A stretch of DNA of 64,000 nucleotides from Latrodectus hesperus (GCA_037975125.1 CM075857.1:74419345-74483344), one strand, 5' to 3'; shown: positions 47,901 to 60,696, numbered from the stretch's first letter. Notes: generated by a model from the letters alone, not told the origin. Numbers and translations are program-made.

Positions 47901-48316
47901 TTTATTGCTTTTATGATTTTTTATTGCTAAAAAATATTAAATATTTGGAGTAACTAGAGTTTTAGTATGAAATAATGAGCACCAATATTGCTTCGCATGT
48001 AATATTAATAATCAAAAAGAAAAAATACAGAATTTTTATTATTGATAACATAAAACCCAATTTTTTAAAATCATTAACAGAAAACTCATTATCACCAATC
48101 TATTTGCTAACAGTTTCTCAGGCAAAAATAATTTATTTCTTCATAATCTTTCTGCCAAAATACTGCAAAAAGTTATAACTATATTGTAACTGGAAATTAA
48201 CAAGTTATGTGAAATCTAAATTAACTGAATTTATAACAAAAACTTACTTCACCACTCGTTGCGGATTTCACAGTATTTTCAGCAATTTTTGAGGCTTCAT
48301 TCATTGTAGTATTCAT
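34708..48316 (-). CDS. PRXL2B: PRXL2B-like selenoprotein (SelU/FAM213 group), 6 coding exons
   Basis: A thioredoxin-fold, peroxiredoxin-like protein. The mammalian relative reduces prostaglandin H2 and prostamide H2 to the F2-alpha forms. Coding exons (minus): 48316-48248, 46795-46591, 44548-44497, 43025-42962, 38732-38657, 34799-34708. All introns have GT/AG ends, and the phases (0,1,2,0,1) fit exactly. The product is 185 residues (human 198). It starts MNTTMNEASKIAENTV. The active site is RRFG-U-PFCR, with Sec46 encoded by TGA at 46729-46727 and Cys49 the resolving residue; mammals have CxxC there. Other family blocks: VRLVGVGVEELGVEEFI, YFSGDLFVDVEKKCYKDL, YGMLNLLPALF, GGNLRGDYYQVGGTLVVTKG and GEKVLLSH. 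The reading frame is conserved on both sides of the TGA. The 3' UTR carries a SECIS. Standard gene callers would stop or skip at the TGA. Confidence 0.92.
39850..40494. mobile_element. hAT-type MITE in PRXL2B intron, with 8-bp TSD
   Basis: A 629-bp element (39858-40486) starts CAGGGATGATAAAG and ends GTTGTGCACCCCTG, so the ends are CAGGG(A/G)TG in inverted orientation as in many hAT elements. The subterminal GGCCCGCGG and GGCCC words are G+C-rich. An exact 8-bp duplication, GTCTAAGG, flanks it (39850-39857 and 40487-40494). The interior is A+T-rich with no transposase, so it is non-autonomous. It sits in the intron between coding exons 4 and 5 of PRXL2B. Confidence 0.92.
41657..41754. repeat. 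49-bp tandem duplication
   Basis: Bases 41657-41705 are repeated exactly at 41706-41754 (unit starting TTGATTATATATTTAATTTT). It lies in a PRXL2B intron. The lack of differences suggests a recent event. Confidence 0.92.
41836..41912. repeat. (TA)n microsatellite
   Basis: A pure TA run of about 77 bp in a PRXL2B intron. Confidence 0.95.
46591..46795 (-). CDS. PRXL2B: PRXL2B exon 2, carries the UxxC active site
   Basis: Acceptor AG at 46797-46796, donor GT at 46590-46589 (GTAAAAA). The 68 codons plus one base encode LIQMKSLWENQDCVITFFRR, then FG-U-PFCRLAAKRLSDIKP, then the VRLVGVGVEELG block. A predictor that takes the TGA as a stop would keep only the part after it, with an artificial start near 46714. 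Confidence 0.92.
46727..46729 (-). other. PRXL2B: In-frame UGA read as selenocysteine (Sec46)
   Basis: The codon context is GGA TGA CCC. It replaces the first Cys of the CxxC redox motif, the most usual position for Sec in thioredoxin-fold proteins. A C directly after UGA is a context that favours recoding. In this superfamily Sec at this Cys is known from fish SelU. Confidence 0.88.
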
Positions 48317-48683
48317 AGAAAATGGAGGATTCAATGAAGAATAGTTTAATATATAATTCACGAAAAATTTCCAGAAAACTGTGCTTCTTTAATTTAAAGC
48401 CTGATGTATGCGAAAAAACAGTTTACTTTTAAAATCACGTGTTTACTTCTCTTTATCAATAAAACACCCTAGACTTATTTTTCTGCATAAATAATGTGAA
48501 AAATATTTGTAACTCCCAATGTTAGTTTCCTCATAACGTATAACCAATCAAAATAAGAAATCAAATCATGTGGAATGAAAAATGGCTATATATCATCAGT
48601 TTTCTCATCCAATCAAAATTAATATGGGTTTAAAAAAAAAAAGAAAACATTTGTGTGGAAGTTTTAACTGAAAATAGAAAGGA
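48317..48683. promoter_or_regulatory. Putative divergent promoter and GTF2E1 5' exon
   Basis: The minus side is the 5' UTR/promoter of PRXL2B (ATG at 48316). On the plus side, AGAAAGGA|GTAAGT at 48676-48689 is a strong splice donor, and the first coding exon of GTF2E1 (52072 onward) starts with an acceptor 6 bp before its ATG. It therefore needs an upstream non-coding exon. An exon ending at 48683 would place both transcription starts within about 350 bp. No clear TATA box or initiator was identified. Confidence 0.4.
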
Positions 48684-48689
48684 GTAAGT

Positions 48690-50800
48690 CTGACGTAGCT
48701 AAGCAACCTATAGTTATGCATCCTGCACCAAATTATAAAGTTAAATATAAAAAACTCTCAACTCTGACGAGTCGGTATGGTGTTGGTAAACACCGCTGTT
48801 AAAAGTATCGGAAATAGTTATAACCTTAAAAAATTATAAATGTTTGTAAAAAGAAGATATTTTGAACGATTTATTTTTCTTAAATATTATTTAGAAGATA
48901 TACAAAGAAGTAAATTAAGTATTCAAACATCTTAATTTTATTTTTGAAATTTTGTATAATTGTGTTTTTTAAAGCGATTAGTGCATTTCACTGAAAAACT
49001 TCTTGGAAAACTTGTTCTTACATTTGATAAATGTAGTTTCTTATAAACTTTTAGTATCAAACTTTCTCACATACCTACATTTGTTTTCAAAGTATATTTT
49101 ATGCAATGTAATCAAACATTTATTACATTATTATAAAGTCAAATAACAAATAGTTTAATATTCATGATTTTTTTAAAATCTCATCTTCTCTTTCCTAATT
49201 ATAATATTTATTATGGACGGTATTTTGAACGTAACCTAATATTTACTGTACCTAAAACAACAATATTTAAATAGTGACCAAATACTTTTGACAGTCAAAT
49301 TTAAAAAGCTTTTAGATTTCATTATTGAGTTTCTTTTTGAATACTTTTGATTTACTTGAGTATGAAAATGGGAACAAATGAGTTAAATTCAAATAATTAT
49401 AACTACCTTAAATTAAAAATAATGTGGAAGAGCAGACTAGAAAAATTGAATATTTTTCTTTACATGGATGAGCTAGCAAAATAGATCTTATATGGTGCTA
49501 CTAATTAGAGACCAATATGAAAAACATTAAATAAAGCAGTAATTTTTTTTGGTAATTCTAAATTAAAATAATATTTGCTTTTCATTAAGTCTCAGTTATA
49601 TTTAAGGTATGGCTATAATTTTCTAAGTTATTAATGCAATAATTGTTGACTAAACCAATATTGTATTTGTTGTTTATTTTCCTGAGATGTTTTAACAAAT
49701 GTGTATAGTATATTCTCCTTTAAAGAAGTTTGTGTTATGCATATTTATTTTCTTATAAACATAATAATTTATTCACAGTATCTAATATTTTGGCACAGAT
49801 ATGTAGAATCAGTACTTCTTTGAAGGCTAGAGAAGACAGATTTCATTAAAATGAGAAGTGCATATTATTCTTTAGCATAATATATTTATCTTTTTTGTTG
49901 TAGAAGAGGGTGTTTTACAATGAGTAAAAAGCCTTGTTTTAATGATTTTTTAAGAATGTCTGATTATCAATTTTCAAATTCATCCATTCTTCTTTTTACA
50001 GGTTAAATGAAGAAGGTCTGACACCTTATCAAATTATTTTATTTTTTCCATTATGTTATTTCTAATGATATTTGAAGCAATTAGATTTGAACTTTTGCAA
50101 AGAATTATTATTAAAGTTTGATTATTGCATGCATTGTGGTTTAACTTGTTCAGTTAATAAAAAGTGCATTCATCAGAGAATTCAATTGTTTCTCTAATAC
50201 ATTTTATCTTGATTTTAATATTTTATCAAGTACAATTTTTTTATAACTTCAGTATCTTGGCCCCTAATTGAGTTATATTGATGGAACATTTAACATTATA
50301 CTTCCCTTCATGTCCTCTTTACATTAAATTTTTTTTCTTTTTCATACAATGGTCTTGCTTTCATAACATGTACATAATTTCTATTTTAAATAGGCATTTA
50401 GATTAGATATTTGCACAGATCCTGAACATGATATCTCTGGATCACTTGACTATCTTGTATATGTTCTCAGAGGTTACATTATATATATATATGTATATAA
50501 AAAAATTACAAGTCTAAAAATAAAATAGGTAACATGCAAAAGGATCAGTTTTTCAAGTTTAATTAAAGCAAAATATTCAAATGGAAGACTTAAAAAACTC
50601 CATTGATTCATAAAATGGGATACTTACTGAATTGCTGTACCAATTTAATCAGTGCAGAAAGCTGATATATAACTTCAAAAAAAAAAAAAAAAAAAGCTTA
50701 AAGGAATATCTTCTTACAGTTTCAAAGAATGAACTAAATGAGTTGTTAAATAGCATGTATTTCAACAAAACAAAATGCAAAAAAAGTCCAAACAACAAAT
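48690..50800. other. Probable GTF2E1 5' intron, no gene seen
   Basis: A+T-rich sequence with no coding region. The block at 48760-48830 (ACGAGTCGGTATGGTGTTGG) is G+C-richer but not recognised. Confidence 0.45.
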
Positions 50801-50807
50801 TATGATT

Positions 50808-51776
50808 AAATGCACAATGGCAATTCAAATTTCACCCTTTCTCCTGATTTCCCAATAATGTATGAAAATCTACTGATTTTTGGCAATTTCTGTGTAAAAC
50901 TTAAAATTGCTGAAAAATAAATATTGAGTTGTTTAATTTTATGTGACTGTGTAGTTACATGCTTAAAAAATTTCCCTTTCATGATGAGATTCTAAAACAT
51001 GCAGAAGTATGCTGTTTGCTGGCTATTGAACATGCCTTATTTTCAAGTGTAAAATTCTTTGTTGATAGATTTCCCATTTTACTGCTTAATACAGAACTGA
51101 ATAAAGAATTGGACATTCTCCAAGCTGAGTTCTACGAACTATAAAATACTATCCTCACAAAATGAAAACACTAGATGAACCAAGAGCTGACGTATAATAT
51201 CTTGTTGGAAATCTGAAAAATGAGTTCGAACAACTAATGTTTTCCAATATTTCCCAGTTTATGCTTTCAACTTTAACTATTCCACATTCTAATGCTAAAT
51301 GTGATCGGGTGTTCAGTCATAAAAAAAATAAATAATTAATTCAGGTCTTCTCTTTCTTCTGAAAATTTAGAAAGTTTAATTATTGCTAAATATTCTCACA
51401 ATTTTGTGTAACGAAATAATTTTATAAATTTACTATTTATAAATTGCATTGTGTAATAAAAGTTGCCCTATGAAATAAATATCGAGACATAAATGTCAAT
51501 GTGTTTATTTTTTTACATATAGTATGTTCTTTTATTCTTCATATGTCATTTATGAGCTTGATGAATATTTTATTAAAATATTAAGATTGACACAAAATAT
51601 GTTTAACATAAGTCATTCTCAGAATGTATAATTTAAAGAGTAAAATTCTCTTTTTGTTGGCACTACCATTTTAAATATTCTGTTTCAAGCGAAAACATTG
51701 ATAGTAGTGCCTCCTGATTTTTTCTCTCAAAATCAGTAGAATCTACTGATTTTTTATTTCTCCAAAGTGGACAGGT
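50808..51776 (+). pseudogene. hAT transposase C-terminal remnant
   Basis: Plus-strand fragments read FHDEILKHAEVC.., SVKFFVDRFPILL (50959-51144), then LGNLKNEFEQLMF and LTIPHSNAKCDRVFSHKK (51205-51330), and SLSSENLESLIIAKYSH (51345-51405). The PHSNA..RVFS motif is the C-terminal dimerisation (hATC) domain of hAT transposases. Stops and shifts are present and the N-terminal part is missing. The words AAAATCTACTGATTTTT at about 50867 and AATCTACTGATTTTTTATTT at about 51738 may mark the remains of the element ends. Confidence 0.7.
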
Positions 51777-51969
51777 ATATATATATATATAAATAGTATA
51801 TTTTATAAAATTAATCAAATATTAGATGGAGAATAATACATTGAAAATACCAAATGGAAAACAATACATTGAAAAATTGAAAATACAATAGAATATTTTA
51901 GTAGTTATATTTTAGCTGCTTTTGTGCTGAATGTATTGTTAAATGTTTTTATCAATTCTTGTACCTTTC

Positions 51970-51970
51970 A

Positions 51971-52027
<57 letters not shown>
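51970..52027. repeat. Compound (AT)n(GT)n microsatellite
   Basis: AT run (51970-51996) passing directly into a GT run (to about 52027), just upstream of the first GTF2E1 coding exon. Confidence 0.95.
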
Positions 52028-52028
<1 letters not shown>

Positions 52029-52077
52029 AGTTAACATTTTGATTTTATATTGAAATATATATTTTTTTTAGAAAAAT

Positions 52078-53270
52078 ATGTCAACTGTAGTTACTGAAGT
52101 ACCAACTGCCCTCAAAAGGCTTGTTCGTCTAGTTATGAGAGGTTTTTACAGTGTGGAGCATACCATTTTAATGGATATGCTTATTCGTAATCCATGTATG
52201 AAAGAAGATGATTTAGTTGAACTGTTAAAGTTTGAAAGGAAACAATTAAGATCAGTCATTGCACAGTTAAAAAATGATAGATTTGTTAAAGTTCGCTTAC
52301 GAATTGAGACTGGATCAGATGGTAAAGCTACTAGGCAAAATTATTATTACATCAATTATAAAGTAAGCTATCTCTTTGTAAAATATAATATTTTCCTATT
52401 ATATAATAACATTTGATTTTCCATTCAAAAATTTTGTGTATTAAACTTAATTTAAATAAAAATAAAATATATTTAATAGTATTATAGAGTAGTGTTATAT
52501 ATATGTACTAAAATAATGAAATTTCAGCATCATTAAATAATTATTGAATAAGGAACATTAAACTGGAAAAAAAAATTTGCTTTATTAACATCAGTAACAG
52601 TTTTAAGATCTGTTTAATTATGTTTTTCCTTCCAATTAGATTATATAAAATTATTATATTTATTTTTAATGCATTTTAATTTATATATCTTTTAGGTAAT
52701 ATAAGCATAATATTTTAATTTCAGTTTTCTTAATGATTGTCTAAATTACTTTTAAATTTTTTTTCGGGATGAGAGACATTTTTAAAATTTATTCTATCTC
52801 AAAAGAATTTCATAAAATTGTATTGAAGTCACAGAATCAATGCTAATATATTAAAAAAAAATGTAATAAAATGTTACTCACTAGGTTAATAATATGAATG
52901 ATATTGAATTTCTAATAATTTATATTCAATTCAATAAAAAATAACACCTGCCTTAAGAGAAATCCAAAGAAAAACATCATCCTATATAGTGTCTAACATT
53001 CATGCATCAGCACTAAACCAATATAATAAAAATCATCATTTATTATAATGTGTTTTTGATTAATTGATTACTAGCATTGGCTTTAAAAAACTTGCTGTGA
53101 TATTTATGGTATTTAGCAGTGATCAATAGTTGGTTGCTAGTTGTAATTTAATGAAGTGAATAGTATGAGAGAATTATTATAAATTACAATTGTTTTTAAT
53201 TGGTCAAGCAAAGCCTACAATAAATCATTCTATATTAAGCTTTTGTTTACTATATACTGTTAAGCAGCAT

Positions 53271-53357
<87 letters not shown>

Positions 53358-54102
53358 TGCACATTATATAAATTAACAGATTTCATTTCATATATAACAG
53401 TAACAAATTTGTAATATGCAAAAGGAATATATAACTGTGTAATACATAGTAAAAACTAAAGATATTTAATCAATTGTATTCAGAACCTATGGCGGATAGT
53501 AAAAGCTTTTAATAGCATTGAAAAATTTCTATTTTTAACTCATAATTTATTTCACTAGTATTTAACTTTTATTTCATGTAAATTGAAATTCAGTTTTATA
53601 ATTTACATAAGTAAAATCCTACAAGCTGGTAATGTTTGGCTCGATTTCAAATTTTCATGCCAAGTGCTGCACAGTTATTTTGCCAACTTAAACTATGTCA
53701 CTTCACACAATATTTGCTTTTAAAAATTCCGATCAGGTTCAACTCAATGATAAAATTTGTATTTTAACTTTAAATATCAAAATTTTGAATTTTGCATTAT
53801 GAAAACAATTTTATGAAATTCTTAAATCCATCAATAAAAACAAATTTGTGGCTGTATCCACAGAATTTGTTTCAGAAAAAATATCAATATTTTGAAACAT
53901 TAATGCTTGATATAAATTAATATCAAGAGTATTTCCTGTTGATCGCTATATATCTAAAACTACAATGAAATTGTAATATCTGTTGTACTCAAGATTTTTA
54001 GCTTCATTATTTTTACAAGTAATCTTATTATAGTACATTTTATTCATGTTTTCCATTTTACATTATTTTGATTACTATGATTTTGATCTTTTTTATATTT
54101 CT

Positions 54103-54143
<41 letters not shown>

Positions 54144-57100
54144 CACATATTAATTCCAGCATTTTTTTTTATCATTGTAACTAATCTTGTAATAATTTTA
54201 TTTTTACACTTTAGATATTTGTCAATGTCTTAAAATACAAATTAGATCATATGCGTAGAAAAATTGAAACTGAAGAGAGGGATTCTACAAGCAGAGCATC
54301 ATTCAAGTGTACTTCTTGTGCAAAAACTTTTACTGATCTGGAAGCTGATCAGTTGTGTGACTTCATGACTGGAGAATTTCGTTGCAGTTTTTGTGATGCT
54401 CCAGTCAATGAGGATGAAAGTGCTCTCCCAAAAACAGATTCTAGATTGATGCTAGCTAGATTTAATGAGCAAATAGAACCACTGTATAGTCTTTTAAGGG
54501 AAGTAGATGATGTTAAATTAGCCCCAGAAATTTTGGAACCAGAGCCTTCTGATTTGTCTCAAATTAAAAAGTATGTTTCTCTTTATAATTTTGATTTATT
54601 ATTTATTTAAGAAACTTTATTTATATTTAAAAGTGGCCTTCACTTTGAATAGTTATATAGTTAAAATTATTTATTAAAATGTTCTTTTATAATTAATAAA
54701 ATGGATGCATTCATTAATTCTTACTCTTTCATAATAATTATAATTTTTATAGTTATAATGATAATTAATTTAAAAAGCCTATGTATATATGTGAATATTT
54801 TTATGTGAAAGGTAAATATATGTAAAGGTGAATATTTTTATATTTTTTAATATGTGTAATGACTATTTGATATAGCTAAAATTGTCTCAGTTATAAAAAT
54901 ATGAAAATTTTAGTGATTAATATTAGTTATTATTTAGCAATCAAATTAACTATACTAATTTAATGCAAAATTTAGATTTCTTAATTAAATTTAAAGAGAA
55001 TTTAAAATAATAATTTTTTGATGTTGTTAAATCAAAATAAATGCATAATTAGTCGTAAATAAAAAGGTGAACTATTTTCAATTCTATTTAAAAATATTTT
55101 GTGAATCTACACAGCATATTATCTAACTAAAGCTTTAATTTTGATCCTACATCATTTTAAAAAAATATTCTAAATAATGAAAAATTTTTTTTTTATTAAA
55201 AGCATTATTTGAGTGAGTAATGTAAACTTTTAATACAGAGCTTGAATATAACACTTAAATTAATGATAAAAATCAAAGTTTGTGCCTATTGAATTATTAT
55301 TGTAAAAAATTGAATTAATGTTAATGGTTCTAGAAATCTTGTATAATGAATAAATTTCTAATGCAGACAATTGGATCACCTAAACATAGTAACCAATTCA
55401 AGATTAATTACAATTCAAGATTCTTTTTATTATACAATATGTAACTTTTCCTTAAATTTATAAAATGTGTTATAAATTTTTAATTAGTTTATTATCTTCC
55501 TCTTTTGATGGATTCTGCTTGTTTTGAAAATTTTATTGAAGCTAACATTCATGGTCATATTGATATGCTAGATTTTCAAAATAAAATCTGGAAATTAATA
55601 TTGAATTCTTCAAGAATAAATCATTTTTTCAATTTATTATAATAATGCTTATTAGTTCAACATTCATAAATGCGTGCAAATTTTTTTTTATTCATAAAAA
55701 ATATTTAATTTTTTTGTAATTGAAGCACAATGTTAACAAAACTTAAATGATGCCATTAAAAGCTTACACTATGTATTATTTGCTATAAATAATTCATACT
55801 TTTATAGGGTGTTCCAGTATTGTTCCACCATGAAATGTAATTTGATTATTACATGTATCACATAAAAGCAATCGTACATTTCTTAAAAATCTTCTTACTT
55901 GCTTAGAAACCAAATTATGTAATATTACATTTATTTTTCTTATACTTTGGAAATTAAAAGTGTATATTGTTTTTTAACTATTATTTGTTGAGTTATATTA
56001 AGTAATGAGTAATTTTCAATATTCAATTTTAAATCAAAATACCTTTACTTTAAAAAATATTTAAAAATTAGGTAGTTTGTCCTTTTTATTTTAAGATACT
56101 TCCCTTTTTTATTTATTTTCTGTATCATGTGAATTTTGTTTATTCATTTGATTTATGATTTGTAAAAGTGGATTGATTTTTCCAGGTCGTTGAAAAATAC
56201 CACTGTAAGAGATTAATGTTGTAGTGAATAAAATTTTTAACATTCTTAAGTATAGATTTTTATACAGTAAAGAATTTGCTTTTGAGTTTTTACTTTATTT
56301 TCACATTCAAAATGACATGGAAACAATTTTGTTAATTATTTTTAATCAAATTGATCATATCCTTCCTTATTCTTTATTGTAATTGCTTTTTACTTCTAAT
56401 ATTTTGACTGGTTTTTTAAACTTATTCAAAAATAACAATTTAGTAAAGCAATTAATAGTATTTTATTAGGTATATTACATAATGTATAATTAAATTTGTT
56501 TAATTTAGATAAGCAATTGTTATACAAATGTACTAAATGTTTAGTTACTAATATGCTATTTATTTTAATAATAAACTAACAGTTGCACTATTGCAACAAA
56601 TTAAAGAAACAGAGTTCTGCTTATGGAATTGAATGTTTTTATTATGAAGTTTCACAATTATTGGTTCATAAAAGTGCCTTTTAATTTAAAGTTTAAATTT
56701 TTTAATAGTGCTTTAAAATTCTCTTCTCAATTTTGAGATTACTTTATTAAAATCTCTTTATTTCATAATGAAAGAAGTGTATACTTTCATTATGAATATA
56801 AAATGTTCTTACAAAAATACTTTTCCTTGTAGTTTCTTCTAAAATTTATTTAAAATTTCTTATTTAACATGCATAAATTTTTAAAATGCAGGGATGCAAG
56901 TACTAACAAAGCATCTCGTAATCAGTCATCAATTGGCAATGAAAATCATAATACATGGAGTGGTGATGCTACGAGAAATAAAAGTTATGATTTTGCAAAC
57001 AGTCAAGGTATTACTGTTAACTTTGGTACCGATGATTCTTCAAATCTTTCGAGCCAAGAAAAGAAAGAACAACCTATTTGGATGGTTGAAAGTACTGTTA

Positions 57101-60100
57101 AAGCTGAAGTTAAAGATGTATGTCTATATTTTTTAAATTCACTTTCTTTTAAATAATTATATTTTGTTACCTAAATTTTACTGTATGTGAAGAATATTAT
57201 GAATTATATCTTAAAATAAATATATAAAAAATTAATTTCGCATTTAATAATCATATTATATTAGCTTTACATATGAATTTCTGAGTTTAATTGCTTATGT
57301 CTATTTATAATAATTTGCATTGCATTTGTTATAATTACCTTAATAAATTAAATAAGTATGTTTTGAGTTAAAAGATTAATGTTTCTCATTTTCAGTTATG
57401 GCAAAATTTCAACTTATTTATTGTTGTTATTTTTAATTATTAAAATTATTTAAAGTTACATGGTTCTTATAAAAATTACTTTTGGAGACAAATTATAAAA
57501 GCAACATGTAAATATCAAGCTATTGTATAAATTACTTCATAACAGTTCCATTAAGATTTAGACTTTCAATTCTAATAATTTAGAAAATTTTTTAAAAAAT
57601 ATATTAAGAACTTTGTCATTAATATGTATGTGTGATCAAATCTATTTATTTATATTTGATTTCTAAAATTGTTATAACTTCATTTATTTTAATTTCTTTA
57701 AAAAATGCAGTTTTGTTTACATTAGAGAAAATTAAATTTAAGGAAACTTAGTATTTTCTAATTAATTTTTGCCCTAATTTTTATCTAGTATTTTATATTT
57801 TTTAATTGTTGGAAAAAGTGGAGCAGCGCACCTCATAATGCCTGCCTAGCTGGGACACTACAACAACAGCAACAACATATTTTTGTAATTTATATTTAAA
57901 AAATATATTTTGATAAATTACAACATTTCAAAATGTTTTTTTTTTAAAAATGCAATAATGATAATGAAAAATGATCTTTTAAATTTTCTTTAATTTTTTT
58001 TATTTGTCTATTGTTTGGCTTTTTAAATCACTTGTATATATTTTTGTAACAAAAATTTGAATCAAAATATTTTTGTAAATTAAATATTTTTTTATGAAAA
58101 CTTCTGATTCTTGCTAGAGTTATTTTGTGATTTCATGCCAACTTACACTTAGGAAAGTTTTGATAGTATATTTTAAGTTGCAAAAGCTATCATTAGTAAT
58201 TTTGGTGAAAACTTGGTATGAATCAAATCACATTATTCTACATTACCATATTTTATAATTTTAAAAGAAGATTATGTTTGACAAAATTAAGCTAATATGT
58301 AATTTTTTAGTTATTCCAAAATAAAGATCAAATAAAAAGTAATAAATTTTATGGGAAAAATTGTTTTGCGCATAATGCAACCACGAAATACATTATTATA
58401 CATTTTAAGCTTAATATTATTTACAGTTAACTCTAATAGTAATTGTATCTGTGTTTTTTATAGTTATTTATGCTGCCAAAGCATAGGTCAGGTTCAATCC
58501 TCAGGCTGGGCAAAGTCGACTCAGTTTTTCATCCCTTCAGTGGGTTGATAAACTGAGAACCAAGCATACTTGGAAACTGGACACTGGGGGGGGGGTTGCA
58601 TTAGGCTTACCACTTAACTGAGACATTGCCTTGCACCCTATGGCCCTTGGTTAGGAAAACAGATATGAGCTCTATATAAGTGGCTCATATATGGGCCACA
58701 GGCTTAATTTAGTTTAGTTTTTTATAGTTAACTTGGTATAAATTTGTTTCTTTATTGCATCCAATTTTAATATTGCTTCAAAATGTTAAATTTTTCTTTT
58801 ACTTCTATTTTTTTAATTAATCCTTGGTAAATTTTTTTGTACAAAATTATTATGTTCTATTTCACTTGGTGTAATTTCTTGAAAAATTATGTTTAAGAAT
58901 ATCATAGATTTATACAACTTAGCTGGAATAAGCAAAATAGTTTAAACAAATTAGTTTGAATAAAAATAATTTAGTTGATATTTTACCAGAAATTCTTATT
59001 TTATTTTAAGTGAAATGAATGATTTATAATTCATTGTATATATTTTTAGTGGTCTAAAATTAGAAAATATTTTAATCAGCCTAAAAAATTTATTATTAAT
59101 CTTATACTAATTTGAAGAATATTATGTATTTTTTTTACCCAAGTAATTAAACTGATTTTTATTATATAATATATTTACTTTTATTTTGCAAGACATCCAA
59201 TTTCGCTTGGGGACAAGAAAAAATTCAAAGCTCAGTACCTGAAACTAATTCCTTTACAAAACCTGATGACATTATGGAAGCCCTTTTAGCTCATGAAAGG
59301 AAAACTGGCACAGAACAGAAAATTGTTATTCCTGGACATAATGATGAGAGTAGTAGTGGGTCAGATGAGAATTCCAAACCTACACAATCCTCATTTTTGG
59401 AACCTGGTTAGTTTTAATTTATTATAATTTTCCTTTCTTTATTGAAATTTAATAATATTTGAGTTTTATAATTTATGAAATTATTAAAATACTTTCTGAT
59501 CTTAGGTTTGTTGGAAACTTCATCTAATCATAAAATATTTTTTAGTTGATTAACTTATGTTATTCTTTTTAATATATATTTTTTCTAGTGTCTTTTTTCT
59601 AAGTTATAGTAAAAGATTAAATTTGTTTATTTGGTTTTTATTTGAAAAAGCAGACTAATTATGTGTATTATCCTTATAAGGGAAGTATTATCCATGTTTC
59701 TAATTTTTTTGTGAAAAAAGTTTATTTTTTTTTGGTTTATACTGTTGCTGAAGAAACCTAAGTTTTTTAATCCATCCATATTGTCTAAAATATTTCTAAA
59801 GTATTATTTGGTAAAAAAAAAATTTCTACTATGAATCTTTATGGTAGGGAATTTTATTTATTTACCATACAAACTTTAGAATCACCATTCATGAAATGCA
59901 AAAATCAGAGGCCTCAAAAAACACAAACATTTATACACCAATCAAAGTAAATATTGAGGAAAACATTTTCCAACTGAAATTAAAAATTATAATATTATAT
60001 GTAATTATATAGTTTAAATTGATAACACAAATTGATATTTAATTTAAATAATGAATACAGAAATTTATTTAGAAAATATTTATTCTCTCTTCCCAAAAAA

Positions 60101-60623
60101 ATATCTGAAAAAATTTAATACTATTTGAATTCAGACAAAATAGCATAAATCTTATAAAAATAGCTTATAGCATTGAATTTTTCTTGAACATATTGATATA
60201 CTCTTCTAAAATATTAAAATATTTAAGCATTTTCTTTTCAAGAATAAATATGAATATTTTTTATACAATATATATATATATATTCTTTCCATCTTTCCAT
60301 AAAATAAAATTAACGTTTTTTAATTTAAATATCATTGAAGAAGAGCTTGAAAAATTTATTTTGAATACTTAAATACATTATTTACATACCTAATTCTTTT
60401 TACTGTCACTTATTATTTTAACTTTAAAAATGTTGTTCTTTTTTAAATTTTAGAAGTTGCTGAAATGGAAAGTGATGAAGATGATAATTTAATGGTTACA
60501 GTTGGGGACCAAAAATACCCATTAAGTGAAGTAACTGAAGAATTGGTTTCAAGAATGACACCGGAAGAAAAAGAAGCATATATAAGATTAACACAAGAAA
60601 TTTATGCAAGCATATATGAATGA
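52078..60623 (+). CDS. GTF2E1: TFIIE alpha subunit, 5 coding exons
   Basis: General transcription factor IIE alpha, which joins the RNA polymerase II preinitiation complex and recruits and controls TFIIH. Coding exons: 52078-52362, 54215-54570, 56892-57117, 59193-59406, 60454-60623. All introns are GT/AG and phases 0,2,0,1 fit. The product is 416 residues (human 439). Residues about 8-95 are the winged-helix TFE/IIE-alpha domain ([27 protein letters not shown]). The zinc ribbon is C127-C130...C152-C155 (FKCTSC, FRCSFC). [17 protein letters not shown] follows. The middle is Ser/Asn-rich with [11 protein letters not shown]. The C-terminus has the acidic segment EMESDEDDN and the conserved [12 protein letters not shown], which contacts TFIIH. 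An acceptor AG at 52070-52071 implies an upstream non-coding exon. Confidence 0.96.
53275..53355. repeat. (AT)n microsatellite in GTF2E1 intron
   Basis: A pure AT run of about 80 bp between GTF2E1 coding exons 1 and 2. A shorter TA run lies at 54106-54142 in the same intron, about 70 bp before exon 2. Confidence 0.95.
57826..57880 (+). repeat. Short repeat fragment in GTF2E1 intron
   Basis: A G+C-richer patch (GTGGAGCAGCGCACC, then GCCTGCCTAGCTGGGACAC) ending in (CAACAA)n, the look of a SINE or LINE 3' end. It is too short to classify. Confidence 0.3.
58470..58715 (+). repeat. tRNA-derived SINE in GTF2E1 intron
   Basis: Same family as 22040-22299, on the opposite strand and 5'-truncated. 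It has the B box GGTTCAATCC (about 58490), ATCCCTTCAGTGGGTTGATA, AACTGAGAACCAAGCAT, a run of G and then TTGCATTAGGCTTACCACTT, and a GGCCCTTGGTTAGGAAAAC tail. It lies between coding exons 3 and 4 of GTF2E1. Confidence 0.75.
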
Positions 60624-60696
60624 AAGCATTATTTTTTATTTAAATTCATTTCATATGTAAATAATTGTTTTTCATAAGTTTTATCAAATATGTGTT

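Larger units (their letters stand above)
34800..48247 (-). other. PRXL2B introns (1.5-4.2 kb), content
   Basis: Introns are 1,452, 2,042, 1,471, 4,229 and 3,857 bp in transcript order. They are very A+T-rich and hold no other gene that I can support. Recognisable content is the hAT MITE at 39858-40486, the 49-bp tandem duplication at 41657-41754, the TA tracts at 41836-41912 and 45312-45342, and a short imperfect repeat of ATTGAATTACACTCTCAAAC at about 43074-43135. Confidence 0.7.

Noticed and set aside
48762..48830. Hammerhead-like core CTGACGAG
   Set aside because: The required GAAA and the three helices cannot be formed around it.
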